Assembly: GCF_003573695.1 (NCBI RefSeq)
Contig: NC_039363.1
Location: forward strand, 165,556,747 to 165,620,746
Direction: 5' to 3'
Length of the DNA: 64,000 bases
Source: Papaver somniferum
Lineage: Eukaryota > Streptophyta > Magnoliopsida > Ranunculales > Papaveraceae
The notes under the pieces were generated by a model. That model was not told where the DNA came from, did no database searches, and worked only from the letters and a program-made list of their open reading frames with translations. Shown here one piece after another: positions 1-10,857 of this stretch (positions are counted from its first letter, which is position 1; each line of letters starts with the position of its first letter). The position numbers and the translations under genes were made by a program.

Positions 1-1
1 T

Positions 2-454
2 GGTCTGGAAATTTATTCCAGTTCCAAGTATGTGCTTAAGGTTATTGAGCATGCCTGGACGCTCGTCATGCAGCAGGAATCCAGGACTACGGAGAATGGT
101 GCAGGTAGAGGTGGTGGAAGAGGTGCGGCGGTATTTAACTATCCAAGTTGCGGAGAATGTGCAACTTCTGTAATTAATCTTTGCAACGAATACACAAAGG
201 ACATATTACTTCCTGATGACAAGAAGGATTTTGATAAGGTTCATTCTCTCTTAACGAGTATCATGTCCGATGTGTTGGAGCTCAGAAAGGAAGGTCTTTT
301 CGGGTTCCACGTGCTTCCCGCAGATTCAATAAGTGCAAGAAACGCAGCCGCAGAGTTCCTCGCTAACCTTGGTGAAGACAGAGACATGAATATCTCCGAA
401 GTTTTTGAGTGCGAGGAACTATCCAACATTCTTTTTGAAGAGGCTCATGAGTGA
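2..454 (+). CDS. 3' end of an unrecognised protein-coding gene (partial)
   Basis: The frame is open from base 2 of the window to a TGA ending at 454, so about 150 C-terminal residues are visible and the start lies off the left edge. The protein has a short Gly/Arg patch (NGAGRGGGRG) near residue 50, then a Cys pair in PSCGEC and a mostly helical, acidic C-terminus ending in EEAHE. Codon use and amino-acid composition look like a real plant exon rather than chance. I do not recognise the family and assign no function. It could be the last exon of a nuclear gene that continues to the left. The next gene downstream is on the same strand, about 600 bases away. Confidence 0.55.
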   Translation, partial: GLEIYSSSKYVLKVIEHAWTLVMQQESRTTENGAGRGGGRGAAVFNYPSCGECATSVINLCNEYTKDILLPDDKKDFDKVHSLLTSIMSDVLELRKEGLFGFHVLPADSISARNAAAEFLANLGEDRDMNISEVFECEELSNILFEEAHE

Positions 455-1040
455 ATCAACAATATGTAAGCAGTTGCACACCTCTATTATTAGTTGAATG
501 TATTGAGTTAATTTCCATGTTCCTCAAAGTAATTTGCCAGAACTCTTCCTGAATGTTGTTTTTCTTTTTTGTTACCAATCAAATTTTGCAGCAAAAAGTC
601 ATCATTAGGTTTTTAGCTGGTTCTCTATGGCTTCAATTTTTTTCTCTATAAATATGCATCGACTCACAAAATGTCAGCAACATCCTTGTCAAAAAAATTG
701 TTCAGAAGTTTTGTTAAAATTTTGTGTGTTCCAGGTAAAGAGACTGAATTGAGAACAAGTCCTAAAGGTTATGTTAGCTAGATTCTTTCGCATAAAATTA
801 TTAAGAATCCAGCTACAAGTGATGGAATTTTACATGATAAGCATCAGTTGATTTACAAGGCAAAATGTTTATACGGAGCAGCTCACAGAGTTTGCGCCCG
901 GAGGTTTATACCGCAAAACAGATCCCCTGGGACCCATGGATTAACAGGGTGGCCCGGTGGGTTTTCTGGCGGTGGGTTTAGCATTTTCGGGGGCTTATTA
1001 TATTCATTTCAAACCCTCTTTTCCTCCTAACTTTTCATTT
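455..1040. other. intergenic stretch, no gene seen
   Basis: AT-rich sequence with stop codons in all frames over most of its length. The short open stretch at 848-1030 (Gly-rich) has no recognisable domain and runs into the F-box-related sequence in another frame, so I treat it as chance. It may hold the 3' UTR of the left gene and the 5' region of the next. Confidence 0.4.
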
Positions 1041-1041
1041 C

Positions 1042-1258
1042 CCAAGGTTCAATGGCTCTGCAGTACTGAACAGTAAAACCCTAGAAAATCTCAAACATGT
1101 ATACTATACCAACAACACTCGTCTCTTGATTAGAAATGACAATGATTTCTACTTATGCACAGACCATGTCTCACCATCGCCATCACCATCACCATCACCC
1201 TTGTGTCTTGATGCTATTGAGATAAATTACCCATCCAAATCTCCATTTCATTTAGTTG
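1042..1258 (+). pseudogene. frameshifted N-terminal part of the F-box-associated domain
   Basis: In frame 1 from about 1042 the translation reads PRFNGSAVLNSKTL and later TRLLIRNDNDFYLCT, the usual lead-in of plant F-box-associated (FBA) domains, followed by a Ser-Pro run encoded by a CATCAC-type hexamer array (about 1170-1200). At about 1255-1258 the match jumps to frame 2 (TFLGTCHGLVLM), as if one base had been gained or lost. No F-box motif is visible upstream. So either the N-terminus of this F-box gene is broken, or translation starts after the frameshift. Confidence 0.6.
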
Positions 1259-1291
1259 ACATTTTTAGGTACATGTCATGGTTTGGTATTG

Positions 1292-3279
1292 ATGAATGTT
1301 ACTCCTGGGTGTACACTTTGTCTATGGAACCCGACCACCAGGGATTACAAGTTGTTAAAGAAATGCGTACCCATGTGTGCATCCAAGTCTTTAGCTGGTG
1401 TTAAAATGATGAGTTATACGCACGGGATGGGTTACGATGGGGTGAATGAGGATTACAAGATTGTGATAGCTTCTTGTTTTGTGGATCATGAGTATAGTAG
1501 TGAGGTGATTGTGTACTCGTTAAAGACAGATTCATGGAAAAGTATTGAGAGTAATAAGATTCCTCCTTACTCTAATTACGGAGATCAGCATGGGGTGTGT
1601 GTTTATGGTGTGCTTCACTGGATAGCTGATCGTTTATCTGTAAGTGGAACTAAAGCAGGTGTTATTGTTGCTTTTGATATTGTTGAGGATAGGTTTTTTC
1701 TTGAAGGTCTTGCTCATAACCTGACCCCTGAGTTCTTGGGTGTCTTGGATGGGGAGCTAGCCATGCTCTGTAAGGTTAATGGAAGTACTGTGCCTGGTTT
1801 CGATGTGTGGGTTATGAAGGACTATCCTAGGAAAGAAACGTGGACCAAAATGTATACAGTAAATACCCAAAACTTAGTTCTTGCAGAACCAGCCAACTTA
1901 TGTCCGATACATATTTTTAGGAATGGTGAGATTCTATTGGAGAAGGACCGAGATCAGAAGGAATTAGTTATATATAACCCAAAGCTGGCTAGTGTCCAAA
2001 TGCTAAAGATCAGTGGTGTTCCGAAATGGTCTATAATAGAGTCGTACTTGGAGACTTTAGTTTCTCCTAACTTGGGTACTACAATACATAATGCACTTAA
2101 GTTCGCGAATTCTGATCCAAATAGCATATCTCCTACTGCTACTTCAGAGAAAGAACTGGTGAGAACTTATCTTGTGAATTTTAGTTTCAGCTATGTTATG
2201 GAAAAACTTTTCTTTGTGTAGCATTTGACGATATTGTGCCATCTATTTCCATTTTCAGGGCAATCTGTACTTCAAGCAGAAAAAATTTGAGCAAGCAATT
2301 GATTGTTATTCCAGAAGCATTGCACTATCACCAACGGCAGTAGCTTTTGCAAATAGAGCCATGGCTTATCTCAAAATCAAGAGGTTATTATGCATGGACA
2401 ATCGTAAAATCTCATAATCACAAAATATGTGTTTCATAGCTTTGTTTTCCTACTTGTACACATAATATTTTCACTTTACTAATTTCTTTTTTCGTGGTGT
2501 ACTAGATACGAACAAGCTGAAAATGACTGCACAGAGGCCTTAAATCTGGATGACCGCTACATAAAGGCATATTCAAGGCGTGCAACAGCTAGGAAAGAAC
2601 TTGGAAAACTTGAATCATATGTTGAAGGTAATATCTAATTTTGATTTCAATGTTCGATTAAGTGATAATAGCTGTATAATTATAGATGATATAAACGTAG
2701 ATACCGAGTCTGCACTGAGACTGGAACCAGACAACCAAGAAGTCAAGAAGCAGAATGCTGAGGTGAAGAATCTTTATAACAAGGTAAGCTGGTTATTCAC
2801 TTTCAGCAGATACTTATTAGCAGCAGCTGCCAGTAATTTCCTGTTCAAAATGGTTACACAAGAACAATGATGTGGGTACGAGTGTCGATGACGGGTGTGA
2901 CTAGAGGTACTTCAAATAAATTAGGAAATTGGAACACCCAAGTTCGGTCAGGTTTCGGTTATGCATTCTTCTTAAAATACAATTGTTAGATCCAGGCTTA
3001 GAGTCAAGAATTAGTGAGATATTTTTCCTTCTCGTCTTACTTATATTTTTTTCAAGCTGCTAGAAGAGTACTAGTAGTTTCAGTGTCTGTGTGCGTCTAC
3101 ACGAGTAACAGCATCTATACATATCCGTGTGAAGATTAATTGTGAAAATCATAGTGTTATACAAGTAATTCATATCGAGTAATTCCTGACATTTTTTCTT
3201 CTTCTTTGTCTGCAATATTTGGACGTTGGTTATCTATCAGGAGGTTCTTGAGAAGACTTTAGCAGACAGCAAAATATGA
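1292..3279 (+). CDS. chimeric gene: FBA domain joined in frame to RPAP3-like TPR repeats
   Basis: Five exons are read by GT-AG sites: 1292-2158, 2259-2383, 2506-2627, 2701-2783 and 3241-3279, giving 411 residues from the first in-frame ATG. Residues 1 to about 260 are an F-box-associated interaction domain (CLWNPTTRDYKLLKK, GMGYDGVNEDYKIV, GVLHWIAD). From PTATSEKEL the sequence changes to TPR repeats typical of RNA polymerase II-associated protein 3 (LGNLYFKQKKFEQAIDCY, AVAFANRAMAYLKIK, DRYIKAYSRRATARKEL). It stops soon after EVLEKTLADSKI, without the RPAP3 C-terminal domain. All splice phases fit (0, 2, 1, 0). RPAP3 family proteins act in the R2TP/HSP90 co-chaperone complex; FBA domains bind substrates of SCF ubiquitin ligases. 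What a fusion does is unknown. It may be a recent duplicate fragment rather than a working gene. Confidence 0.6.
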
Positions 3280-3765
3280 ATCGCCAGGACCTTCAGCCTT
3301 CCGACTTCCATAATTTTCACATGGTGTATAGCTGTATATATGAAATCTTTAGATTGCTTTCAGATGCGGTAGAGGGATTCCCTTGATGTCTTTGACTTTC
3401 AGTTCCTCACTTTTTTTGCTGATTATATTTGTAAACCAAGGCTGAGAAACATAGAACAGCAGCAACTATAACAGGTCTTCACTTTTTTGGCAAATCCATC
3501 TTCCTTCACTTTTTTGGCGAATCCATCTTCCCTTTGTCTACATTAATGTTCTTGTCATTTCTCTGGTTGCACATTATTTCTCTTTGGAGCTTTACTGGCT
3601 TGTTTGTGTGACCGTGCTGAAGAGTTCTTTTGCTAGTGTCATTGTGCCCCTTTTAAAGAGACCTTTTTTCTGAACACCTGTTGGCTGTTGCCCAACAACA
3701 AAGGAAGAAATCTGATCAGAACTCACTATGATTCTTCTCTCCGAATTATAGTAATTCAGCAAGCC
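3280..3765. other. 3' flank of the fusion gene, no gene seen
   Basis: T-rich sequence with no long frame of recognisable content, ending at the TAA that flanks the Harbinger element. Probably 3' UTR and intergenic. A short direct repeat (cttcacttttttggc) occurs twice near 3478-3520. Confidence 0.4.
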
Positions 3766-3787
3766 TAAGACCGGGTCTAGTGGGCAT

Positions 3788-3913
3788 TCCCAGCCACTTC
3801 CCAAACACATTTACACATCAGCCTGGGAAGGGCCTGGCTCTTGCGGTTTTTCCCAGCCACTTCCCAAACACATTTACACATCAGCCTGGGAAGGGCCTGG
3901 CTCTTGCTGTTTT
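3788..3913 (+). repeat. 63-bp tandem duplication just inside the left Harbinger terminus
   Basis: Two copies with a 63-base period (3788-3850 and 3851-3913), each running from tcccagccacttcccaaac to a T-rich end, nearly identical. They lie about 20 bases inside the left terminal inverted repeat. The right end has no such duplication, so the element's ends are asymmetric. Confidence 0.9.
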
Positions 3914-4725
3914 TCCCAGAGAAATCCAGGGACGGCTAACCATCAGTCGTTCTATGCAAAAAAAAAAATGGACAACAATCAACCGTTCTTCAAATAACGG
4001 TCAGTGATCACCCGTTTCAGTCAAGACGTTTATTCATTAACCGTTATTCTTATCTTGACCAGTCAAACCCCATTGAACCGGCTAACCATTAGTCGTTTCC
4101 AGTTTAGGCAAAAGTTCCAGGAACAACGAACACAGTTCATTCCTTCTGTTCGTGTTCTTCCCCTTTCTTCCTTCTCTTCTCAAACAAAAACCCTAAATAA
4201 CCAAATAAAGTTCACCTACACAATTTCAGGATTTTGGTTTGTTGAGGAAGCTCTTATTGAAAGTTGGGGTTATTTTTGAGGAGGTTAATCATCTCAATAA
4301 TCAAAGGTAATCCAATAAACTTAAAACCCTGATTTTTCATTTTTTATTTTCAGTTGAAAAAATTTTCATTAATTATGAGATGAATAACATAAATTGAATT
4401 AGTTACCACTCTGTGAGGACTTGAATTTGTTTAACATTGTTAATTTTAGGGACTTAAATGGCATGTCTAATTGTATAGGTTATTTACAAGTTATATGATT
4501 TTGTACGATTGAAAATGAGATAATTTAGATTGTATGCCTAATTGTATATGTAATTTACACGTTATAGATATTATCATGGTCATAAAACGCTGCACTTTTG
4601 TTGGAATTCATTTGCAAATGATGGTGGTATTAAACTTTGTTATACTTGAATTTTTGTCTTAACTTTGTTAGATGTCCATTTTGACACCATTTCATTGTTA
4701 CTCTGGTGTTGTTGTTAATTGAAGA

Positions 4726-6017
4726 ATGTCTTTAAGGAGATATATGTCAATCAAATGGGGGGTTTGTCTGGCCGATGATTCAGATGACGAAGATACAAAT
4801 CAAAATCTTGTCATGCTATATCAATGTATGCTGCAACATACTCATAATTTGCATCAACCCGTTCCAACCCAAGTGACGAAGAGAGAATCAATCAATAGAA
4901 ATTGTGCCGAAGCGGATGCACGGTTGATGCAGGATTATTTGAATGATGGTTGCACTTGGGGACCGAAAAAATTCCATGGCCGTTTAGGTATGTATCGACC
5001 CCTTTTCTTAAGAATTATGCACAAAATATGTGAGGTTGACCTCGACTTTCGACAAAGAAAAGATGCTGCAAGAATTCCAGGTCATGGCCCATACATGAAA
5101 ATGTATGCCGTTATGAAGTGTCTTTGTAAAGGTATCCCACCCGATAGCATTGATGATTATACCCGTATGGATGCTTTTACTATTTACTATTATATTAAGA
5201 AGTTTTGTGATGCAATTATGTTTGGGTTTAATACAGAATACATAAGACGTCTCATTGTGAATGATATCAAGTGGCTGATGAAGGAGAACACATCTAGAGG
5301 GTTTCCAGGAATGCTTGGTAGCCTGGACTGTATGCATTGGGGTTGGAGGGTGTGTCCGATGGACGAGGAGGGAACACACACAGGCCACAAAAGTTATCCC
5401 ACTTGTGTTCTTGAGGCGGTTGCTTCATACGATAGGTGGTTTTGGCATGGTTTTTTTTTTGAGTGGGTGGACCAAGCAATGATCTTAATGTTTTGAAGTC
5501 CTCCAATTTGTTTGATGACAATCTCAATGGTATTGCACCACCTCGTCATTTTACTATCAATGGGAACCAGTACACGCAGGGGTATTATTTAGTGGATGGA
5601 ATTTATAAGAGTTACTCTGTGTTAGTCCAAGCTTACGGTGCACCAAGTGGTATTACAATTCTCGATTTATTTAATAAATATCAAATGGCTAAGAGGAAAG
5701 ATGTGGAACGGGCATTTGGGACACTTCAAAGTAAATTTAGGATCCTTTACCATAGATGTAACTACTGGGAAAAACAAGATATGAAATTGATCATGAGAAC
5801 CTGCTTGATATTGCATAATATCGTTGTAGAGGATGAACATCGTGAAGCGGAGTGGAAATATGTGTCAGACCCACCTCGTGCACGGATCTTGAGGCAGACG
5901 AGCGAGGCATTAAAAAACCCAGTTCTTCGGGAGAGACTTCGTACGGATCTTGCAGCTTATATATGGGAACGACATGGTCAAGGTCTAAGGATGGTGACAT
6001 GCCTGGAGATGCGCTAG
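4726..6017 (+). pseudogene. PIF/Harbinger transposase (DDE_Tnp_4 type), frameshifted
   Basis: Two overlapping frames, 4726-5496 and 5463-6017, together make one plant PIF-type transposase of about 430 residues. The first holds the helical N-terminus and the first catalytic Asp in GSLDCMHWGW. The second holds the second Asp in GGPSNDLNVL and the catalytic Glu in KDVERAFGTLQSKF, so the DDE triad is still encoded. The frames part at a run of ten T (5451-5460); summed length is one base short of a whole codon number, fitting slippage in that run. Its usual job is to cut and reinsert the element at TWA sites together with a Myb-like partner, which the neighbouring modules resemble. Confidence 0.85.
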
Positions 6018-6312
6018 ACAACGAGTTGGATTCGGGAGAAGACACGGACGAGGTTGATGTTGATCAAGACCATTACGACCCAGGACAAGTTTTTTTGGCC
6101 TCTGATTCAAAATGATTTTATTACATGTTTTTTTATTTATGTAAGCGGTGAGACATGGTTATTAAAAATTTAAATTTAAATTAAGAAAAAACATTACATT
6201 TGCAGGAAAAAAGAAAATACATTACAGTTGTTAAATAACACAACATAGGAACACACAACATTAAAATAACCTATAAAATAAGCATATTATTTTCTTTAAA
6301 TAACTTGGTAGA

Positions 6313-6663
6313 TTATAAGATATGTTCTGGATTGATTAACAAATGTACTCCAAATATATCGTTAACGCTTGAGTGACGAAATGTTCCCCTTCCTTGCTTA
6401 GTAAACTTAATTTTGGCTAAAATAACGTCATTTTCTGATTCCCGTAGACAAATCCTAAAAGCTCTGCAATTCATCTTGAGGAAAGCTAGACGACACCGAA
6501 GAGCATTCAAGGATCTTTGGGTCACACCCGCTCTTGAATTGAACTCGACCGACATATCGTTCCAAAAAGTTTCAGCTGGCATATCTAAAAAATCTGGTCG
6601 ATCTACTACAGTGCAAAAGCTTCTCACAAGTTCAATATCTTCTTGTTCACTAAAATTAACCAT
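6313..6663 (-). CDS. Myb/SANT-like Harbinger accessory module A
   Basis: A minus-strand frame of 116 codons beginning MVNFSEQEDIELVRSF and containing FWNDMSVEF and RSLNALRCRLAFLKMNCRAF. The layout (MVxF...ED, a central FW pair, then an Arg-rich helix) matches plant Myb/SANT-like or trihelix proteins that partner PIF/Harbinger transposases. It is shorter than a full partner protein because the NAM-associated C-terminal half is missing, so it may be truncated. It converges on the transposase gene. Three related modules follow at 7192, 8598 and 9691. Confidence 0.55.
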   Translation of the reverse strand: MVNFSEQEDIELVRSFCTVVDRPDFLDMPAETFWNDMSVEFNSRAGVTQRSLNALRCRLAFLKMNCRAFRICLRESENDVILAKIKFTKQGRGTFRHSSVNDIFGVHLLINPEHIL

Positions 6664-7191
6664 TATTTTTTCTACAAACTAACAGAAAACAAAATGTAAA
6701 CCAACAAATTTGATAAATCGAATGGTAAAACTTGAGTGGTGAAATTTATGTTTGGTATTTGATGGTAGTGAAGTAAAACTCAACCTCTGATATATATGCA
6801 TGGTTTGAAATTTGAACGTTAGAGAGAAACGGTTAATTGTTAGCCGTTCTTCCAGGTAACCGTTAGATTAAAAAGACCGTTAATGATCTAACGACAACCA
6901 AAGTACAACGGGTGACTATTAGCCGTTTTATTTCTTGTCCGTTAGATCTTCAACGGCTAGAATCATCCTGCGGACAAAAATCAGAAACGGTTAATCATAT
7001 GCCGTTTTAATACAACGGTAATTTTTTTGAAAACGCCTTATATATATGTGATTTTTGGTAACAAATAATTCACACCAATCCAAATCTAGCCATCATATTA
7101 CTACATTCACCTGAAAATCACTTCAAAATCTTATATCTCTTTGCAATTATTTTATTTTTGGTTTGATTTATTGTACTTGTTCCAAAACATA

Positions 7192-8155
7192 ATGGTTAAT
7201 TTTACACGAGCAGAAGATATGGCAATTGCAAAAGCTTATGTTATGTTTGCATCTGATTCAGTAGTCGGAAGGTATCAAGATTAAAAAACTTTCTGGGATA
7301 AAATCGAACCGGAATACCATCGTACTTTTGGCACACGTACAAACTGGACTCATAAAGTGCTTCAAAACAGAGTGAGTGCCCTCAAAACATATTGCAGAAG
7401 ATTTGCTGCAATTGTGGGGGCTTTTCTCAGGAACCCGCCTAGTGGACGAACTGATGAACAAATGGTAAGTTTCATTATACAAATAAGGATATTAATTTTA
7501 ATTTCATTTCATGTGATAATATTAATACAGATGTTTACTTCATTGACACTTTCCCAAAATATGGTTGCAGTACATAGAATCAAGAGTAAAATTTGTTGAA
7601 GGAAGGGGGGGAAAACCTTGGAAACATGACGCGATTTTCGCAGTTTTGAGGCAGCATGTTGAAGGTTGTGACTCGGAGAATTTAAGAAACCATCATGGTG
7701 AACCTAATCAGTCCACCCTGATTCCTGTGGTTGTTTCAGAAACTGAAGATGGTGATGGCACAGATTCAGCAATGGAAACCCAAACACAAACACGTTTTTT
7801 TGCAAAAGATAAACCCAGGGGACTTAGCAGAGATAAGTCTAAGATGAAAAATTCCATGGCTAAAGTTGCAGAACGAGGCTGGAACAACATGATTCATTAT
7901 TTTGAGAAGAAGGATGCAGTCAAACATGAAGAAAAATTAGCTGAAAATGAGTTAATGCGCCAGTTAGTTGAAAATGGGACAAGGGATACCTTGGCTAGAG
8001 AGAAAAAAACCCACAATGAAGAAATGTCCATTAGGCATAAAGATGTGGAAATATTATTAACGGATGTGGAAATACTGCCTGAATGGAAGAAATATGCAAT
8101 AACAAAGATGCAGGAGAAAATATGTACCCGGTTGGGATACGATCCTCGTAATTAG
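7192..8155 (+). pseudogene. Myb/SANT-like Harbinger accessory protein, module B, with a premature stop
   Basis: Exon 1 (7192-7464) starts MVNFTRAEDMAIAKAY, meets a TAA at 7282-7284, then continues in the same frame with KTFWDKIEPEYHRTFGTRTN and VLQNRVSALKTYCRRF. Exon 2 (7571-8155) begins YIESRVKFVEGRGGKPWKH, passes a basic RPRGLSRDKSKMK segment and ends in a coiled-coil-like charged C-terminus. This is the full plan of the Myb-like second protein of PIF/Harbinger elements with a NAM-associated C-terminal domain. The joining intron is phase 0 (gtaagt ... ttgcag). It is the most complete of the four modules; only the stop breaks it. Confidence 0.7.
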
Positions 8156-8597
8156 TTAATTAATTGTCGTGCTTAATATGGTTAGTTGGTTTTCTTGGTT
8201 ATTAGTTGTATCCTTTAATGGTTAATTAGTTGTCTCGGTTATTAGTTAATTAGTGGTCCTGTTACTTAGTTATGATTTTAATTTTGAGATGTTTTTATTT
8301 AATTAGAGTGTTTTTTAACTTTAATTCTATTGTATCCATTTGATGTTTGAATTTAAGACTATTCTGCTTATTAAAAAACATGTTCGCACTCATATATTTA
8401 TTCAAGATTATGACAAGGTACAACATCTTTCAATTGCTCATACAATGCATCAAAGTTAAAAGGTTTCTTCGTGTCTTCACGGTACTCGATCCGAACTTTC
8501 ATTTTCTGAAAAGAAAAAGTAAACACTAACATGATAACTTGACATAAAACATTTGACATTAGAGTATATAGTTAATCAATTTATTAACTAGTTTTTA
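8156..8597. other. AT-rich spacer inside the Harbinger element
   Basis: Contains a short run of ttagttggtt / ttggttattagtt repeats (about 8160-8270) and no recognisable coding sequence. Confidence 0.4.
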
Positions 8598-8882
8598 TTA
8601 TATCCTTATTCGAACTTCGTATGACAATGATGCATGCTTCAAGTTGATATCAAACAGAATAATAACAAAGGTTTGGATTTCAGTATTAATTAGATTGAAT
8701 CTGTTTGTTACTGACTTCTTTGTTCTTCTATTGTCGTTTCCGGTAATATCTTCAAAATTTTGGAAAACGCGGTTCCAAAATTTGATTGATTGATTTACTT
8801 CTCCTAGGAACGTGGCTCGATTAGTTTCTAAAATCCATGCTTCCACAACACCGACATCTTCTTCATTACTAAACCTCATCAC
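8598..8882 (-). CDS. Myb/SANT-like module C (fragment)
   Basis: A minus-strand frame of 94 codons beginning MMRFSNEEDVGVVEAWI, with FWNRVFQNFEDITG and KKSVTNRFNLINTEIQTF. It shares the MxxF...EED start, the FW motif and the later basic helix with modules A, B and D, but the sequence has drifted far. There is no C-terminal domain. It is likely a decayed paralogue rather than a working gene. Confidence 0.45.
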   Translation of the reverse strand: MMRFSNEEDVGVVEAWILETNRATFLGEVNQSIKFWNRVFQNFEDITGNDNRRTKKSVTNRFNLINTEIQTFVIILFDINLKHASLSYEVRIRI

Positions 8883-9690
8883 GAATATTTTCTTACAAAA
8901 CTTACTAGAAGATCTTATTGCATATGGAATGAGGGTATTCTATTTGTGATCCAATTTAGGGGATTTTATAGAAAAGTATAAAATGTTACCATACTGCATA
9001 GTAAAATAATTGAATAATATATAATTCACGCAACGAGAAACACATCAATATGAAAATTCACTAAAATTTAAGACATTGATCTGATGAGTCTTAAGACAAG
9101 TACATGTATTTTTTTGGAAAAGTAGTCGACCAAATATGTTACAACAAAACATAATGAAGATTCAAAAAATCCAAATACATTATGACGATGCTCAAGTTGC
9201 ACTTGACTAGAATACTAGATGGACACGTATAAAAGTGAATGAAAATAAAATCAGGAACAGATATGTCAAAATAATTGATGTGAGTTGATATGTCGAAAGA
9301 TGAAAAATACATTGATACGTCAACTCAATTACTGAATCTTTAATAGTGTAATAAATTAATGAGTGAAACGACGAAACCAACAACTGGTGATAAGAAAACT
9401 CACTTACATATTCGCAAATAGTGTAATAAATTTATGAGTGATATGACTAAACCGACAACTGGTGATAAGAAAACTCCAACCGACATAAATGTATCAGTAA
9501 CCAAAGTGACCACACTAGACCACAATATCAGTAGTAAGATTTGAAAATTGAGATACCAAAAAGACAGGCAATGTACTATAAATAATGTTGTTCTATAACA
9601 AAACAACACAACCAAATTATCAACATCTTATTTATACTAGATATATCTTCTCTTTAATTTTCAGCACCTCCTTTTATTATTTTAGTAGTC
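8883..9690. other. AT-rich spacer between modules C and D
   Basis: No coding sequence recognised. One local direct duplication is visible: a segment containing gtaataaattaatgagtgaaacgac (near 9349) recurs as gtgtaataaatttatgagtgat (near 9420), followed in both by aaaccgacaactggtgataagaaaactc-like sequence. Confidence 0.45.
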
Positions 9691-10154
9691 ATGGTCGCAA
9701 GATTCACCCCTTTGAAGATGTAGCTACCATTCAGTCTTGGATTAATGTCTTTGTCGCTGAAGGAGAAACAAGAAATATTGTTTCAGGGGTCAATTTATGG
9801 GAGCTTGTGATTCTACATTTGACGGTTAGGAACGAAAACCCACACCAGAGAACATCTAGAATTTTACAAAACAGGGTACCAAATATTAAGAGAAAGGTTA
9901 AGTTGTACCTAAGTTTTTTGGTTTTACTTTTAAGAAACATGCCTTCTGGATGGACAACGAACGAATGTGTAAGTGTTCTAATTTTGGACTAACATCTTAA
10001 ATTTTTAAAACATATTTTTAATAACACAATTTTAATATTTGGTTGTATAATATAGGAAGCGGAGTCGCAACATGGATATGAAGCTGCAACTGGTAAAGCA
10101 TTCCAATTATACGAATGTTATTTACTCCTGAAGCAAAGGTTGCCTGAAGAATAA
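9691..10154 (+). pseudogene. Myb/SANT-like module D, two exons, frameshifted near its start
   Basis: ATG at 9691 gives MVARFTPLKM then a stop; shifting one base at about 9712 restores FEDVATIQSWINVFVAEGE, LWELVILHL and RILQNRVPNIKRKVKLY. A phase-0 intron (gtaagt at 9969, AG at 10055) in the same place as in module B leads to exon 2 (10056-10154), HGYEAATGKAFQLYECY, matching the helix that follows the Myb-like domain in plant Harbinger partner proteins. It ends LPEE then TAA. The shared intron position supports common origin with module B. Confidence 0.5.
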
Positions 10155-10697
10155 GATCCCGGGATATTATGCCGTGAAGAGGGTAAAAATGGTGACGAAG
10201 ATTAGTTCGTCTGCGCCAACAGTATAGATTTTGTGGGTACATCTCTGGCAAACTCTCCCGAGACTAAACTCGGCCGTTAGGGACACCTAACGGTTTAAAG
10301 GGTTGATGCACCGACTAAGTGCAATCGCGATGCCTGCGACAGTGAGTTAGGTTTAATTTCCAGTAATTTTAATTTAATGTACTACTTAATTTAAGTATCC
10401 AAAAAAAAAAAATTTTGTTTACACATCTTTGTCACTTATATTTACATATTATACAAACTAAATACGACTTAGCAACTCCATGTGTATACTACAACAAGTC
10501 CACAAAAATTACCGATATTAATTAAGGTGAGCACAATGCACCTAAGACAAGTGGATCCAACTGTAATAAAAATTTGTGTGCGACATTTAACCTCAGGTGT
10601 GTCTACCCGTCTAGCGTAAATACTATTGCAAAACAAAACATAAACTGCAAATGAGTGTACATGGAGTGTAAAGGAAAAAAGGTCAAGGAACGGGTAG
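10155..10697. other. non-coding Harbinger interior
   Basis: No gene recognised. Holds ggccgttagggacacctaacgg, a short inverted pair around 10271-10292, and more subterminal-type sequence leading to ccattaaccgtt, the target of the LINE insertion. Confidence 0.4.
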
Positions 10698-10857
10698 CCA
10701 TTAACCGTTTTTTTTTTTTTTTTTAAGAAACTACCCATGAAAAAGGCACATTTTGGGTAGCAAATTTTATTAATAATCAGCAAAAAAGAAAGAGGGGGAC
10801 TAGGCCTTACCTCTCACAAGCAAAAGAAGAAACGAAAAAAGAACAAAGAAAAACAAA

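Noticed and set aside
848..1030. Gly-rich open frame before the FBA domain
   Set aside because: No domain, ends before the FBA frame, and the F-box-like reading is in another frame.
5008..5388. Long minus-strand frames opposite the Harbinger transposase
   Set aside because: They are antisense shadows; the plus strand has the DDE motifs.
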